Source: Russula earlei
Lineage: Eukaryota; Basidiomycota; Agaricomycetes; Russulales; Russulaceae
Reading direction: 5' to 3'
Length of the DNA stretch: 64,000 bases
NCBI GenBank assembly: GCA_025769875.1
Contig: JAGFNK010000264.1
Coordinates: forward strand, 1 to 64,000
Under the pieces are notes generated by a model, which saw nothing but the letters and a program-made list of their open reading frames with translations, was not told where the DNA came from and did not search any database. The stretch's first letter is position 1. Every line of letters begins with the position of its first letter. Shown in pieces: positions 11,599-21,953 of this stretch. Made by a program: the position numbers and the translations under genes.

Positions 11599-12484
11599 TT
11601 CTTCAGTGAGTCTTTGGCCTCATGTGCACAGTGGTCTCATCATTGCAAAGGGGGGTGTGCATGTTCTGAGGTGTTGCCATGCGTTGGAATGCGGGCACAG
11701 TGTGGGGAAGCAGGAGGGAGGAGTGTGCTTGCATCGTGTGTCAAATGTGTCATTGCTGACGTGGTGTTGCCAGGCATCGGCCGTGTTGCTGATATTGCTG
11801 CTGCTGCTGCTGTTGTTGTTGTTGATCCTGGTGCTGCTGTCATGGCAGAGGCTGAGGCGTGGTCATTTGAGGCAATGGGGTGGCAAGAGGCAAGGGTGTA
11901 GGCGATGGCATTATGGAAAGGCGTGAGTGTCTGAGGGGGTGACTTGCATGTTGCTCATGCTGTCATCTTGTGGGCACAGCAACAAGGTCTTCACCACTGC
12001 AGGTGATGGCAGCGCTCGTGGGTGTGGTTGTACATATGGATGGGGATGTAGTGGAAGGGGAGGTGTGGTGTGGTGTGGTGCTTGCATTGGCGACTTCTCC
12101 TGTGGCGACATCGTGGTGGCGGCTGGTGATCTTTCTGTGGGGCGGCATCAAGGTAATGATGGGCAATGCTGGATGTGCGGGAACTGCAGGAATGATGGGA
12201 GCGGGCGATGTGAAGGTGTGACATTTCGGCAACCATACCCACTGTTACGGGGCAGGGTGGGGAACATGGCGGCGTGGGTTTTGCCTGGAGTCGTGTAGAA
12301 GTGTGGCTGTGTGCATGCATATGTTGGGCAGCAGAGAGGTGATGTCATGCCAGGTGGGAGAGCAGGTAAATGCATGCATGCACTGAGGGGGTCCAGGGGG
12401 CGTGATCCATTCATTGTGAAGGGAAGTAGGATGTTCACATCCTCAGAAAGCGCCGAAGAGTGTCCTGCCGGTGAGAAGGGACGA
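11599..12484. repeat. inner half of the left foldback arm
   Basis: Continues the left arm after the Copia insertion and matches the right arm in reverse complement (14890-15515 and 13731-13992). It holds a (ctg)/(ttg) trinucleotide tract near 11796-11825 whose inverted twin is the caacaacaacagcagcag tract at about 15288-15318. Several ORFs cross it on both strands but none has a recognisable domain. Confidence 0.8.
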
Positions 12485-12563
12485 GCTATAAGAAAAGCAC
12501 CAGGAGACCTATGTAGGAATAAATTGGATTGCTTGTCTCTTCTCTCTCTTGTTTTCCTATCTG

Positions 12564-13395
12564 TGTCAAGACACGTACTGCTGATCACTAAGGACTCAGG
12601 AGCAGGTGGGCAAGGGTCGGAACAGACGGTACGCAGCGTAAATGGCTGTTGAACAGGAGGACGAGCCAAATGACTAGGAGATACCAGATGGGGACTGGTA
12701 CGTGTTGCAGGAGACAGAGGCAAAGAGTAGAGGCCAGTGCAGCAAGGGGCTTTAAACAAGGTGGTTGTTTGAAGAGTACCTTGGGGATGAGGGAGGACTT
12801 TAGACTGAGCGGTCACAGGGGAGTACCCAGGAAGATGAGAGTATCACAAATGGACAGTCTGACGACTGCCATACTTCATTGGGGCTTATATACAGTGTAC
12901 AGGGTCGATTACAAAGAACTGGGACTATTCTAGACTCTTTGGTACCATCCAATAGGACTACAGAGGCATAAACTTGCTTGTGTCAAGTTTCAGGTTTACT
13001 GAGCACATTACTGATCATTGTGGAGCGATGACATCATCATGATGTCACTGTGGAGCGCTTAGTGAGCCTATGAGGTCACTGTGGAGTTGCTCAGTCAGCT
13101 ATGATGTCATTGGAGCCTTGATGACATCAGATGAGTTATGCAACAGTTTCTAAGAGTTTGTGCCGCTGTTTTGGGTTCCTGGTGGCTGGGTGACCATGTG
13201 GCTGCCACGCGATGATTACCCAATTTAGGAAACGGGTGCCTGGTCATGTTATAGTGCCTTTGCAATAGCGATATCTTGCACCGCAGGAGGGATAGCCCAG
13301 AAAATGGAAGGGAGTTGGTAATGCAAAGTGAGAGAGGTCTCTCTTGAGTGAAATAGGATCATCTACTGGCCAGGACCTGGCCTTGGTTCGTAACA
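12564..13395 (-). repeat. solo LTR, family A, copy 2
   Basis: An 832-bp unit, reverse complement of the copy at 252-1080, flanked by the 5-bp target duplication atctg (12559-12563 and 13396-13400). It sits in the loop of the foldback element. Confidence 0.9.
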
Positions 13396-13730
13396 ATCTG
13401 TAGTCTCATATTCGCAATCACTGGTTCCAGATTTCCGCTTGTGCATGCTAGCACTAGCACTTGGAGTGCTTACTCGCACATTCTCGCACTATTTGAATCT
13501 ATGTATTGCTTATCCAAGTGGTGGTGACATCGCGCATGTACCTTTGGCTGATCCCACCCAGTCCATATCACCCAGATCTCTCCTGGAGGCAACCGCAACA
13601 GGAAGCAGGATGATTTGTATCAAATGATGGAAATCCTGGGAGACCTTTGAAGAGACAGGTCTACTTCTTGCATCCTCAACATTGGAGTCCCAGGCACCTC
13701 TGAGCGACGTCACTCTGGACATGTCACGCT

Positions 13731-16363
13731 TGTCCCTTCTCACCGGCAGGACACTCTTCGGCGCTTTCTGAGGATGTGAACATCCTACTTCCCTTCACAA
13801 CAAATGGATCATGCCCCCTGGACCCCCTCGGTGCATGCGTGCATTTACCCGCTCTCCTGCCCAGCACAACATCACCTCTCTGCTGCCCAACGTATGCATG
13901 CACACAGCCACACTTCTACGTGACTCCAGGAAAACCCATGCCTGCCACGTTCCCCACCCTGCCCCATAACAGTGGGTATGGTTGCCGAAATGTGTCACGG
14001 TAACTAGCCGTGTCAGTTCACAAGCAGGAAAGCGAGTGGATGATAGAGAAGCGTTCAAGAAACGGGCTGGTTCCTGTGTATAATGAGTAAGGATCCCTGC
14101 AGCGGTCGAAGTGTTTTATGCTAAACAGGTTATGGCCAATAGACCCTTCCTAGTATGACTCGGTCCGTTGAGAAGCTAGGGTAAGTTTGCAATGGGATAG
14201 ACTAGGGCTGGTTCCACTAGCTATATGCGTTCAAGTCCATCGGGGACCTTGAACAATGCAGAGAGAGTAGAGGAAGGTAAGTCTTAAAGGAGGAGAGCTC
14301 TTCTCAGGGGAGTGAAGAGAGACTCTTAGGGAAGGAAGGGAAAGGCGAAGAGTAGATGGTGGATGGTGTGTGTGTGTAAGAGTTGATGAAATGGAGAGGT
14401 AGGATGTGGTTTGAGTTGATTAAGAGCTGAAGTGGTTTGCAGGCGAATATGTTTGGACAAGAGTAGGTTGGATTCTAGAAGAGACCAAGCTTAGGGCTTT
14501 GGTCACAAAGTACTGAGCTTATATATACAGGAGAAGCGCAGCAATAGCTGCGCTTTGACTGTGCTACTAGTATAGTAGGAGTCATAATAAGTAGGAGTCA
14601 TAGGAATGAGGCCACGAATGAGTCAAAACCAAGTAACTGTGCTGCACAGTAGGTGCGCAGCATTGCACAGTCGAAACTAAGAAGTGAATATAAATGGAAA
14701 GAGAACCAAACAAAGGGAAAGTAACAGCAATCCAGTGTTACCTGGACGTGTATGGATCACATGATAACACAGAAGGGATCACAAGATGTAAGAGATCACG
14801 AGACTAGTAAGTAAAGGGACGTATGACAGCAAGCAGTCCATAGCAAAAGGTAAGAGGTAAACGTAAAAGGAAAATGGTGTAACAAAATGTCACACCTTTA
14901 CATTGCCCGCTCCCATCGTTCCTGCAGTTCCTGCACATCCAGCATCGCCCATCATTACCTCGAATGCCGCCCCACAGAAAGATCACCAGCCGCCACCACG
15001 ATGTCGCCACAGGAGAAGTCAGCCAATGCAAGCACCACACCGCACCACTCCTCCCCTTCCACCGCATCCCCATCATATGTACAACCTCACCCACGAGCGC
15101 TGCCATCACCTGCAGTGGTGAAGACCTCATTGCTGTGCCCACAAGATGACAGCACGAGCAACATGCAAGTCACCCCCTCAGACACTCATGCCTTTCCATA
15201 ACGCCATCACCTACACTCTTGCCTCTTGCCACCCCATTGCCTCAAATGACCATGCCTCAGCCTCTGCCATGACAGCAGCACCAGGATCAACAACAACAAC
15301 AGCAGCAGCAGCAGCAATATCAGCAACACAGCCAATGCCTGGCAACACCATGTTGCGACGACACATTTGACACACGATGCAAGCACACTCCTCCCTCCTG
15401 AAACCCCACACTGTGCCTGCATTCCAATGCATGGCAACACCTCAGAACATGCACACCCCCCTTTGCAACTGATGAGACCACGCGCGCATGAGGCCAAAGA
15501 CTCACTGAAGAAGCTACACGCACATGTACCCGTGCCGATGCCTATTGCTGCCTTGACGCACACCTCGTGTCATCATTTCAATTTTGTCTCTTTCACTCTT
15601 CCCTCAGTCCTTGTCCAGCCCCATGAACTTAAGTGTGCCCTTCTTGCACGGTACAGTTGTAATAGTCATATCATATCATGGATGGATTCAGCTGTAGGGA
15701 TAATGTAATATTATCATGCTTGGGGTTGGCACCCCAAAATGTGAACATCCAATGAGTGAAACATCTAGCTACAGTGCATGAGGTTCCACTGTCCAAGTTT
15801 CAAGACAATCCATTGAGAAATGGTTGAGACATGGCAGTACAAAATTTCGCACGCAGCTTGGCACCCAAAAATCGAAACTTCAAAAACTGAATATTAGGCT
15901 CCCATATTTTTGCCGCACCTAGATACAGTATATAAGGTCCCACTGTCCACGTTTCAAGGCAATCTATTGAGAAACGGTTGAGATATGGCAGATCGAAATT
16001 TCAAACTCAGATCACACCCAAAGACCGAAAACTTCAAAAACTAAGAATCAAACCCCAACTCTTGGGCTGCACCTAGATACAGTACATGGGATCCCACTGT
16101 CGAAGTTTCAAGTCAATCGGTTCAGAAACAGTTGAGATATGGCAGTTCAAAGTTTTGCACTCATGTCACCACCTGAAAATTCGACATTTCAAGAACTAAA
16201 TATTAGGCTCCCATATTTTAGCTGCACCTAGATACAACATATAAGGTTCTACTGTCAAAGTTTCAAGGCAATCTGTTGAGAAACTGTTGAGATATAGCAG
16301 TTTTATTTTGCACTTGAAATGACATCCAAAAATGGCAAGTGCAAGGTCATGTGAAAACGACAA
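13731..16363. repeat. right foldback arm
   Basis: Inverted counterpart of the left arm, interrupted by a Gypsy-family solo LTR at 13993-14884. Its inner end (cccttctcaccggcaggac) pairs with 12462-12480. Its outer end carries the inverted 153-bp subrepeats (15770-16320) and finishes with TGAAAACGACAA at 16363. Confidence 0.8.
13993..14884 (-). repeat. solo LTR of the Gypsy family
   Basis: An 892-bp LTR, reverse complement of the 3' LTR at 32424-33314, from TGTCACGG to GGTGTAACA on the plus strand. It is flanked by the 5-bp duplication aaatg (13988-13992 and 14885-14889). It shows that the same Gypsy family was active again after the host copy had already been hit by the foldback element. Confidence 0.92.
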
Positions 16364-16595
16364 TAATTGGACCAAAGGAACCCTTGAGGATACTGTTGTA
16401 GCCTCTACTTGGGATGCTGACAAGTGGATCAAGTGACTTCCTATACCCCCACGCTTTGATCTGACTCCAATTAGAGTAGCTAAAATCAGCACTTCTACCC
16501 AATTAGCTGCACAAGCAGCTGATCAAGACAAGAAGGACTGGAAGGACTTAGTTCCTCCTGACTATCATCGCTTTGAAAGGCTCTTTTCCAAAGAA
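16364..16595 (+). pseudogene. Gypsy pol fragment between protease and reverse transcriptase
   Basis: Continues the Gypsy pol frame after the foldback (NWTKGTLEDTVVA, then DYHRFERLFSKE at its end). It carries one in-frame TGA at 16434-16436. It is broken at 16596 by Copia 2 and resumes at 21489. Confidence 0.8.
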
Positions 16596-17077
16596 TGTTG
16601 AAGCAGATGGGCGCAGGTTATGATAAGAGCGATAAGATCCTTAAGATCTATCACAAGATATCTCAGTATTGTGTAAGACAAGACTATAATTCAGTAATAC
16701 CTATCACAAGATATCTACAACGCGTGATTAGATGCGAGAGATAAGATAGGAAACAGTAAGTACTCACTTCAGTATTGTGTAAGACAAGACTGAAGTGATC
16801 TATTGAAATACGACGCTCTTAAGTACTCCAGAGCGTCTCTAAGTACACTGCAGGTAGCTACCATCAATAATAAACAAAGATCATACAAGGATCAGTCGTT
16901 AGTAGCTACCGATTGTCATCAATTAACTTATCATTGTAAGTAACACAGATCTCAGCATATGAGCTGAGCCGGTGATGCCCGGTCCGTGTAACTGACGCGT
17001 CAACAGCGTCTGAGCTGTGATTACATCACAACGTCCCAGGGTAGTGGTAACACACCAAATCAATGATAATCTCAACA
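16596..17077 (-). repeat. 3' LTR of Copia-like element 2
   Basis: A 482-bp LTR with TG...CA ends, the partner of 21008-21488. The 5 bases outside it (aagaa) recur after the other LTR. Confidence 0.92.
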
Positions 17078-17221
17078 TCCCCCCATGATTGAGACAGTCG
17101 GTAGATTAGATCAAGAGAGATCTAACCCAGTAATGAAAGGACTGGTGTTGTGCATGGGCGTGCGGTGTGGTAAGACCATCAGCAGGTGGACATCTTGATG
17201 AGGTAGGTATTTCAGTGAAAT

Positions 17222-17737
17222 TCAAGTGATTAAAGAGTGGGTGAGTTGAGAGACTGCGAGTCGAAAGACTCCAAAGGAAATGAGTCGAAAGACTCCAAAT
17301 GAATATGTGTATGCAGGCGAGAGACTGCAAAGGAAAGTGTGAACGCGTGTAAACACACAGTCGAGAGACTGCCAGGAAAGTGTAGACGCAGTCAAGAGAC
17401 TGCCAGGAAAGTTTCCAGTGAAGTGTTCAGATCTGCACATAAGGGAGGCTGCTGTTAAAACATTAATATATTGCCTAATCGCCATAGGCATTGCGTCTCC
17501 AGAGTGCTTGATCAACTGGACTTCCACGTCGGAACGGAGCGGAATGGAAGTCTGCCATCCCGAGGTGAGACCTCCGAGATTACAGGAGTGGAGCGGAGTG
17601 GAATCCACCATCCCGAAGAGATCCGAGATGTACCTTGAATGATTGATGTCTGTGTTAGCCGAGCGATCGCGTGTAATGCGGATCCCGAGATATGACGCAA
17701 TCTCGCCTAGATCTGTCAACTCGTAGCGTATAGACAA
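17222..17737 (-). pseudogene. decayed reverse transcriptase fragment of Copia-like element 2
   Basis: The minus-strand frame opens with MSIRYELTDLGEIASYLGI, matching the Copia reverse-transcriptase block (MxDLGxxxxxLGI), then loses similarity. The stretch 17240-17410 also contains short repeats of a gagactgc/gaaagactcc motif. No intact domain remains. Confidence 0.6.
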
Positions 17738-17929
17738 GGATATATATGTGCCTGTAGATGTGAGCGCTGCCCGTAGATGTGAGCATTGAGACCGCGAGGG
17801 TCGCCTATGATAATGATGTCATTGGCAGAGAGGATGTGAACTGATAAGGAAATGGCAATGGATCCCCCCGCGTCTTTGGCGATGACATATGTCCGCATGA
17901 GCATGCGTGAGCACGAAGCTGAGATAAGT

Positions 17930-18095
17930 GCCCGCATGGGAATGCGTGCACATGAAACTGATGCCCGCATGAGAATGTGTGCGTATGAATGTGAAGCCCG
18001 CATGAGAATGTGTGCGTATGACTTGTGAAGCCCGCATGAGAATGTGTGCGTGCTAAGTCGATGCCCGCATGAGAATGCATGCATGTAAATGTGAG
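17930..18095. repeat. about 34-bp tandem repeat (five copies)
   Basis: Five head-to-tail units beginning gcccgcatgrgaatgygtgcg, with a period of 33-35 bp and different tails. It lies within the interior of Copia-like element 2 and has no coding meaning that I can see. Confidence 0.8.
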
Positions 18096-19029
18096 TCACT
18101 AAGGACTCCATGAGAACGTAAGTCCTATGTATGATAGGCCTGTGTAAGACCAAAGAAAAGCTTTCTTGTCCGTCCGGTGTGATGAAGCCTTGCAGTTGCT
18201 CCAATAAAACTAAATCTTGTCACCCAGTGAGCCAAATAGGAATGCCGACAAGACGTCCATTGATTTCCCAGTGTGTTCGTGCGGCCAATGCTGAACAAGA
18301 GTCGCTAAGACTCGGACCTGGCTACTGGTGAGAAGGTTTCATCAATGTCAATGCCTTGTAAATTGGGCGAACCCCTGTGCAATTGAAATGCGTGCGAAAT
18401 CTCCAAGATTTGCGTGCTGCACACCCATTCCGATAAGATCTATAAGATCAATTGATATCCCAGGTACCAATTTTTGCAAGCGCGCCGATCACATAATTGA
18501 CACATGACTTGCCACTCATTGGCAGAATCCGATTTAAGTGCCTTCCTGATATGTAGCCTAGTGATCACTTCCGCGTAGCTGAGCCATATGTGATAAGCGC
18601 CCTCTCGGATCTGTGTATGCAGTCCCTCCAAGACATTCGGAACGCAGACGTGAATAAGACTGAGTTGAGAGTGGACACAGTGGACCAATGAATTGTCCCA
18701 ATAATGCTAAGTGATGATGGCATAAACGGTGTGGCGGAGTGTGTGGAACTGGCTGTATAGGTGGGGTAAGGTCGAGTGAGTGTGGTGTGAGGGAATCTAA
18801 TGGGGTTTCCGGAGGCGCAGAACGAAGTGCCGACGATCCGGTTCATGTGAAGGTAAGGCAGAGAATGTCACTGGTCCTGTAGGGACCAAGAGTTGTGCAG
18901 GCGGAACAGTGTCTGTAACATGTCCCCTGGCTATGCAGTATGCGCTTGTCGCGCGATAAGATTACGATGGTCAGGCGTGTGGACATACACCCTACATCTA
19001 AAGAAGGCGGAATTGTGAGATGACCGGAG

Positions 19030-19317
19030 TCAGTCCGTCCGTTCACAGTGTATGAAGTGTGTGTGCACAGAGAATGCGTGATGGAGTCCGATCATTAGTA
19101 TGGACGGCAGCGTTAGTATTATGCTCCAGAACCCGAGGCTAAGACCAGCGCCGTGCAACTTTGAGCGCATGTTGTCTTCAAGGGTCCGATTCCATCTATC
19201 TGGCACTCCATTCTCCTGTGGTGAATCTAGCATTGTTAATCTATGTTTGATCCCTCCATGAACTGATAAGTATGTGAGCGCGCGTTGCCAAAAGCTAGCG
19301 CCTCGAATTGATCTCAT
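19030..19317 (-). pseudogene. decayed integrase fragment of Copia-like element 2
   Basis: The frame includes GIKHRLTMLDSPQENGVPDR and then NRTLEDNMRSKLHGAGL, recognisable as the Copia integrase block around the third catalytic residue (QxNGxxER), here with Asp in place of the Glu. Flanking frames are broken. Confidence 0.65.
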
Positions 19318-20993
19318 GTGCAGCAGATCGGCTAAGGTGCTGTAGATAATCTGTAGCCGAGGATCTGATCGCTAAGGGGAAGCCCAAAAAAGAAGCGTTT
19401 GGTTGCCAAGTGTATACTCCGGACAGGATAACTGATCGCAATCCGTAAAGCCAAGCGAGATCCGAGTACTGGAATCACTGTGATAGATTAATGCACGGTG
19501 GAAACATATGTCCCATGCGCTGATGCTGGATGTGGAATGATAGGACATTTCTTTGCACGTGTAGAGCTGGAGTTATGAAGTTAATACACAATAGATTGTT
19601 CTCCAGCCAGCTGTGCGCAATCTTCCGATCTTTGATGTGTAAGTTTGAACACACCTCTTGAGTGTAAGTGATGCATCCCCCGTTACGAAGTAGCGCGCGC
19701 ACTATGTAGTCGCATGCATCAGCCTTCGGTACATGTAGAATGTCTATGAGGGTTAATAAGGATATCTCCAAGGCCTTCCGGCCAGCAGGACGGACGCAGA
19801 TCCAGTCCCAATCTGTCTGATGACTGTATAACCTCCCAGAGTAATAGATCTGGAGGCCAGAGTGCAAATAATGAAGTCAGGGGTCCGGAACAGGACTAAT
19901 ATGATGAGGAGCTCCGTAGTCGATCAAGATCTAGCCGCCGCGTAAAGGGAAACCCAGAATCTCATATTCATCGGACGTCCAGTACCTCAGTGATAGGAGC
20001 AGTATTGCCCACTATGTACGCGCTGACATTCCTGTCAGTGCCTGTCACTTTTGTATTTGTTGCCTTCTCCTTCCAGTAGTCCAGACTGCATGCCCAAGTT
20101 GATTGCAATAGCAGCATTGTATTTTGGACGTAGTGTTGTGTGTCTTTACCAGAATGACTGTATTTTATGAGGTGGAGAGGCTGGCCCGACAACCATCTTC
20201 ATTACTGAACCGTACTGGATCATGTGGGGAAAGGTCCATTGGAGCGCCGGAGGCTAGAATTTGTCGACGCGACAGCCGAGTGAGCATCAGATAACGTTTA
20301 GATAAGAATAGAGATGAAATGGAGATTCGATATGAATAAATGGTTATATTGGAGAGTGATCCATGCATCGTTTAATGTTTGCAATCGCGGGAATGTCTGA
20401 TGTAGTGTTGCCTAACGTCTAGGAATGTGCGTGTAAGGGATGCCCATGTGTAGAACGCTTGACATTGATCTGATGCCGCCGTATGCGCGTTTGAGTTCCT
20501 CCCACTTGAGCTTGCAAGTATACAATTTGATGTCATTTTTGTTACTGCCAATGTGACCTTCTGAATGTATATTTCAAGAGCGCGTGCATCTAAAAGTGTT
20601 CTCCCTCAGCGTCCTAAGAAGTATTGCTGGAGGGGCTATCATCTGTAACTGTAATGCGATGCGCGATAATTATTCAGGATGTGGGGTAATGGCCAGTAAG
20701 CGAGATGACCAAGCAAGTGATTGAGATTGAGGAGGGAACGTAAACATTAGGCGAGGGTGCCGTGAGTGAACTTTAGGTAATTGCGAATTGCCAACCTGGG
20801 CTAATGGAGCAGTTGTTGCCGGATTATTGAAGATCAAATCAGTACCCCTGACGCATGATAGATAACGCGCGCGTCAATCCTTTGGCTCCAGGGACCGAGG
20901 GAGTAGGGTGTTGTCTGATAACAGAGGCTTGTGAAGAGGGAAAAAAATGGTAAGCTTGTGTGTGAATCTTCGACTTTGGAATTTAGACACGGT

Positions 20994-21007
20994 CAGGGCC
21001 CATAACC
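20994..21007 (-). promoter_or_regulatory. Copia 2 primer-binding site (initiator tRNA-Met half)
   Basis: GGTTATGGGCCCTG on the minus strand, identical to the site of Copia 1 and complementary to the initiator tRNA-Met anticodon arm. Confidence 0.75.
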
Positions 21008-21488
21008 TGTTGAAGCAGATGGGTGCAGGTTATGATAAGAGCGATAAGATCCTTAAGATCTATCACAAGATATTTCAGTATTGTGTAAGACAAGACTATA
21101 ATTCAGTAATACCTATCACAAGATATCTACAACGTGTGATTAGATGCGAGAGATAAGATAGGAAACAGTAAGTACTCACTTCAGTATTGTGTAAGACAAG
21201 ACTGAAGTGATCTATCGAAATACGACACTCTTAAGTACTCCAGAGCGTCTCTAAGTACACTGCAGGTAGCTACCATCAATAATAAACAAAGATCATACAA
21301 GGATCAGTCGTTAGTAGCTACCAATTGTCATCAATTAACTTATCATTGTAAGTAACACAGATCTCAGCATATGAGCTGAGCCGGTGATGCCCGGTCCGTG
21401 TAACCAACGCATCAACACATCTGAGCTGTGATTACATCACAATGTCCCAGGGTAGTGGTAACACACCAAATCAATGATAATCTCAACA
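21008..21488 (-). repeat. 5' LTR of Copia-like element 2
   Basis: A 481-bp LTR, partner of 16596-17077. Most differences are C/T or G/A, with one short indel near 21410. Confidence 0.92.
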
Positions 21489-21552
21489 AAGAAGCCTCTC
21501 ATCGCTTCCCTACTTCTAAAACTTGGGATCATGCCATAGATCTAATCCCTGA
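21489..21552 (+). pseudogene. short Gypsy pol fragment
   Basis: Between Copia 2 and the Harbinger element; reads on as HRFPTSKTWDHAIDLIP, the region just upstream of Gypsy reverse transcriptase. It joins in frame to 25232 ([12 protein letters not shown]) once the Harbinger element and one copy of the TGA duplication are removed. Confidence 0.8.
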
Positions 21553-21953
21553 GGCCCCATTTACCAACCGAGAATTCTTGAATCTTGAACTTGAACTTGG
21601 ATTTCAGTATTTTCCAGGGGTGACGGGTGTCACAGGCATGATGAACGATAACTTGATTAACTAATACGAGTTTCTTTAATTATAATTTCTTTAATTATAA
21701 TTATGAGCTCTTTCCCACCAGATTTGCAAATTCACTTGTTGTAATTGCATATTTGCATGTGTGCATATTTGCATGAGGTAACACATGATTTGTAAAAAAA
21801 ATATTTCTACATCATGTCAGCCAGATGGCGATATGGAGGGGATAGTTTGTACATACATGAAATTCTATGCTAGTCAACATGCGCCCTTCGAATTCTCATT
21901 CTCACATATTGCTCCCACATGTCACCAGCAATTCTGTCTCGCCTGCAATTCGC

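Larger units (their letters stand above)
4904..16363. mobile_element. large foldback (long inverted repeat) element, net about 3.9 kb
   Basis: The two ends are inverted copies starting TTGTCGTTTTCA and the sequence is symmetric inward for about 1.73 kb per arm: left arm 4904-5752 plus 11599-12484, right arm 13731-13992 plus 14890-16363. About 0.41 kb of loop remains once a solo LTR is removed. The flanking dinucleotide TA (4902-4903 and 16364-16365) is the likely target duplication, since removing the element and one TA restores the Gypsy pol frame. I see no transposase, so the element is non-autonomous. Three later insertions lie inside it. The superfamily is unknown. Confidence 0.8.
16596..21488 (-). 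mobile_element. Copia-like LTR element 2, degenerate interior (4.89 kb)
   Basis: LTRs of about 481 bp (16596-17077 and 21008-21488), TGTTGAAG...CTCAACA, flanked by the duplication aagaa (16591-16595 and 21489-21493) in Gypsy pol. A purine tract (GGGGGGA on the minus strand, 17078-17085) beside the left LTR and the primer site at 20994-21007 set the orientation as minus. The LTRs differ by only about 2-3 percent, but the interior has only scattered integrase and reverse-transcriptase traces. It was probably copied by proteins of another element. Confidence 0.9.

Noticed and set aside
11796..11825. poly-Leu/Ala coding repeat or CRISPR-like array
   Set aside because: It is a simple ctg/ttg trinucleotide tract, mirrored in the other arm; no spacer structure and no Cas genes (eukaryotic DNA).
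12148..12816. 222-residue minus-strand ORF in the foldback
   Set aside because: It crosses from the left arm through the loop into a solo LTR inserted later, so it is a chance frame in Pro/Ser-biased repeat DNA.
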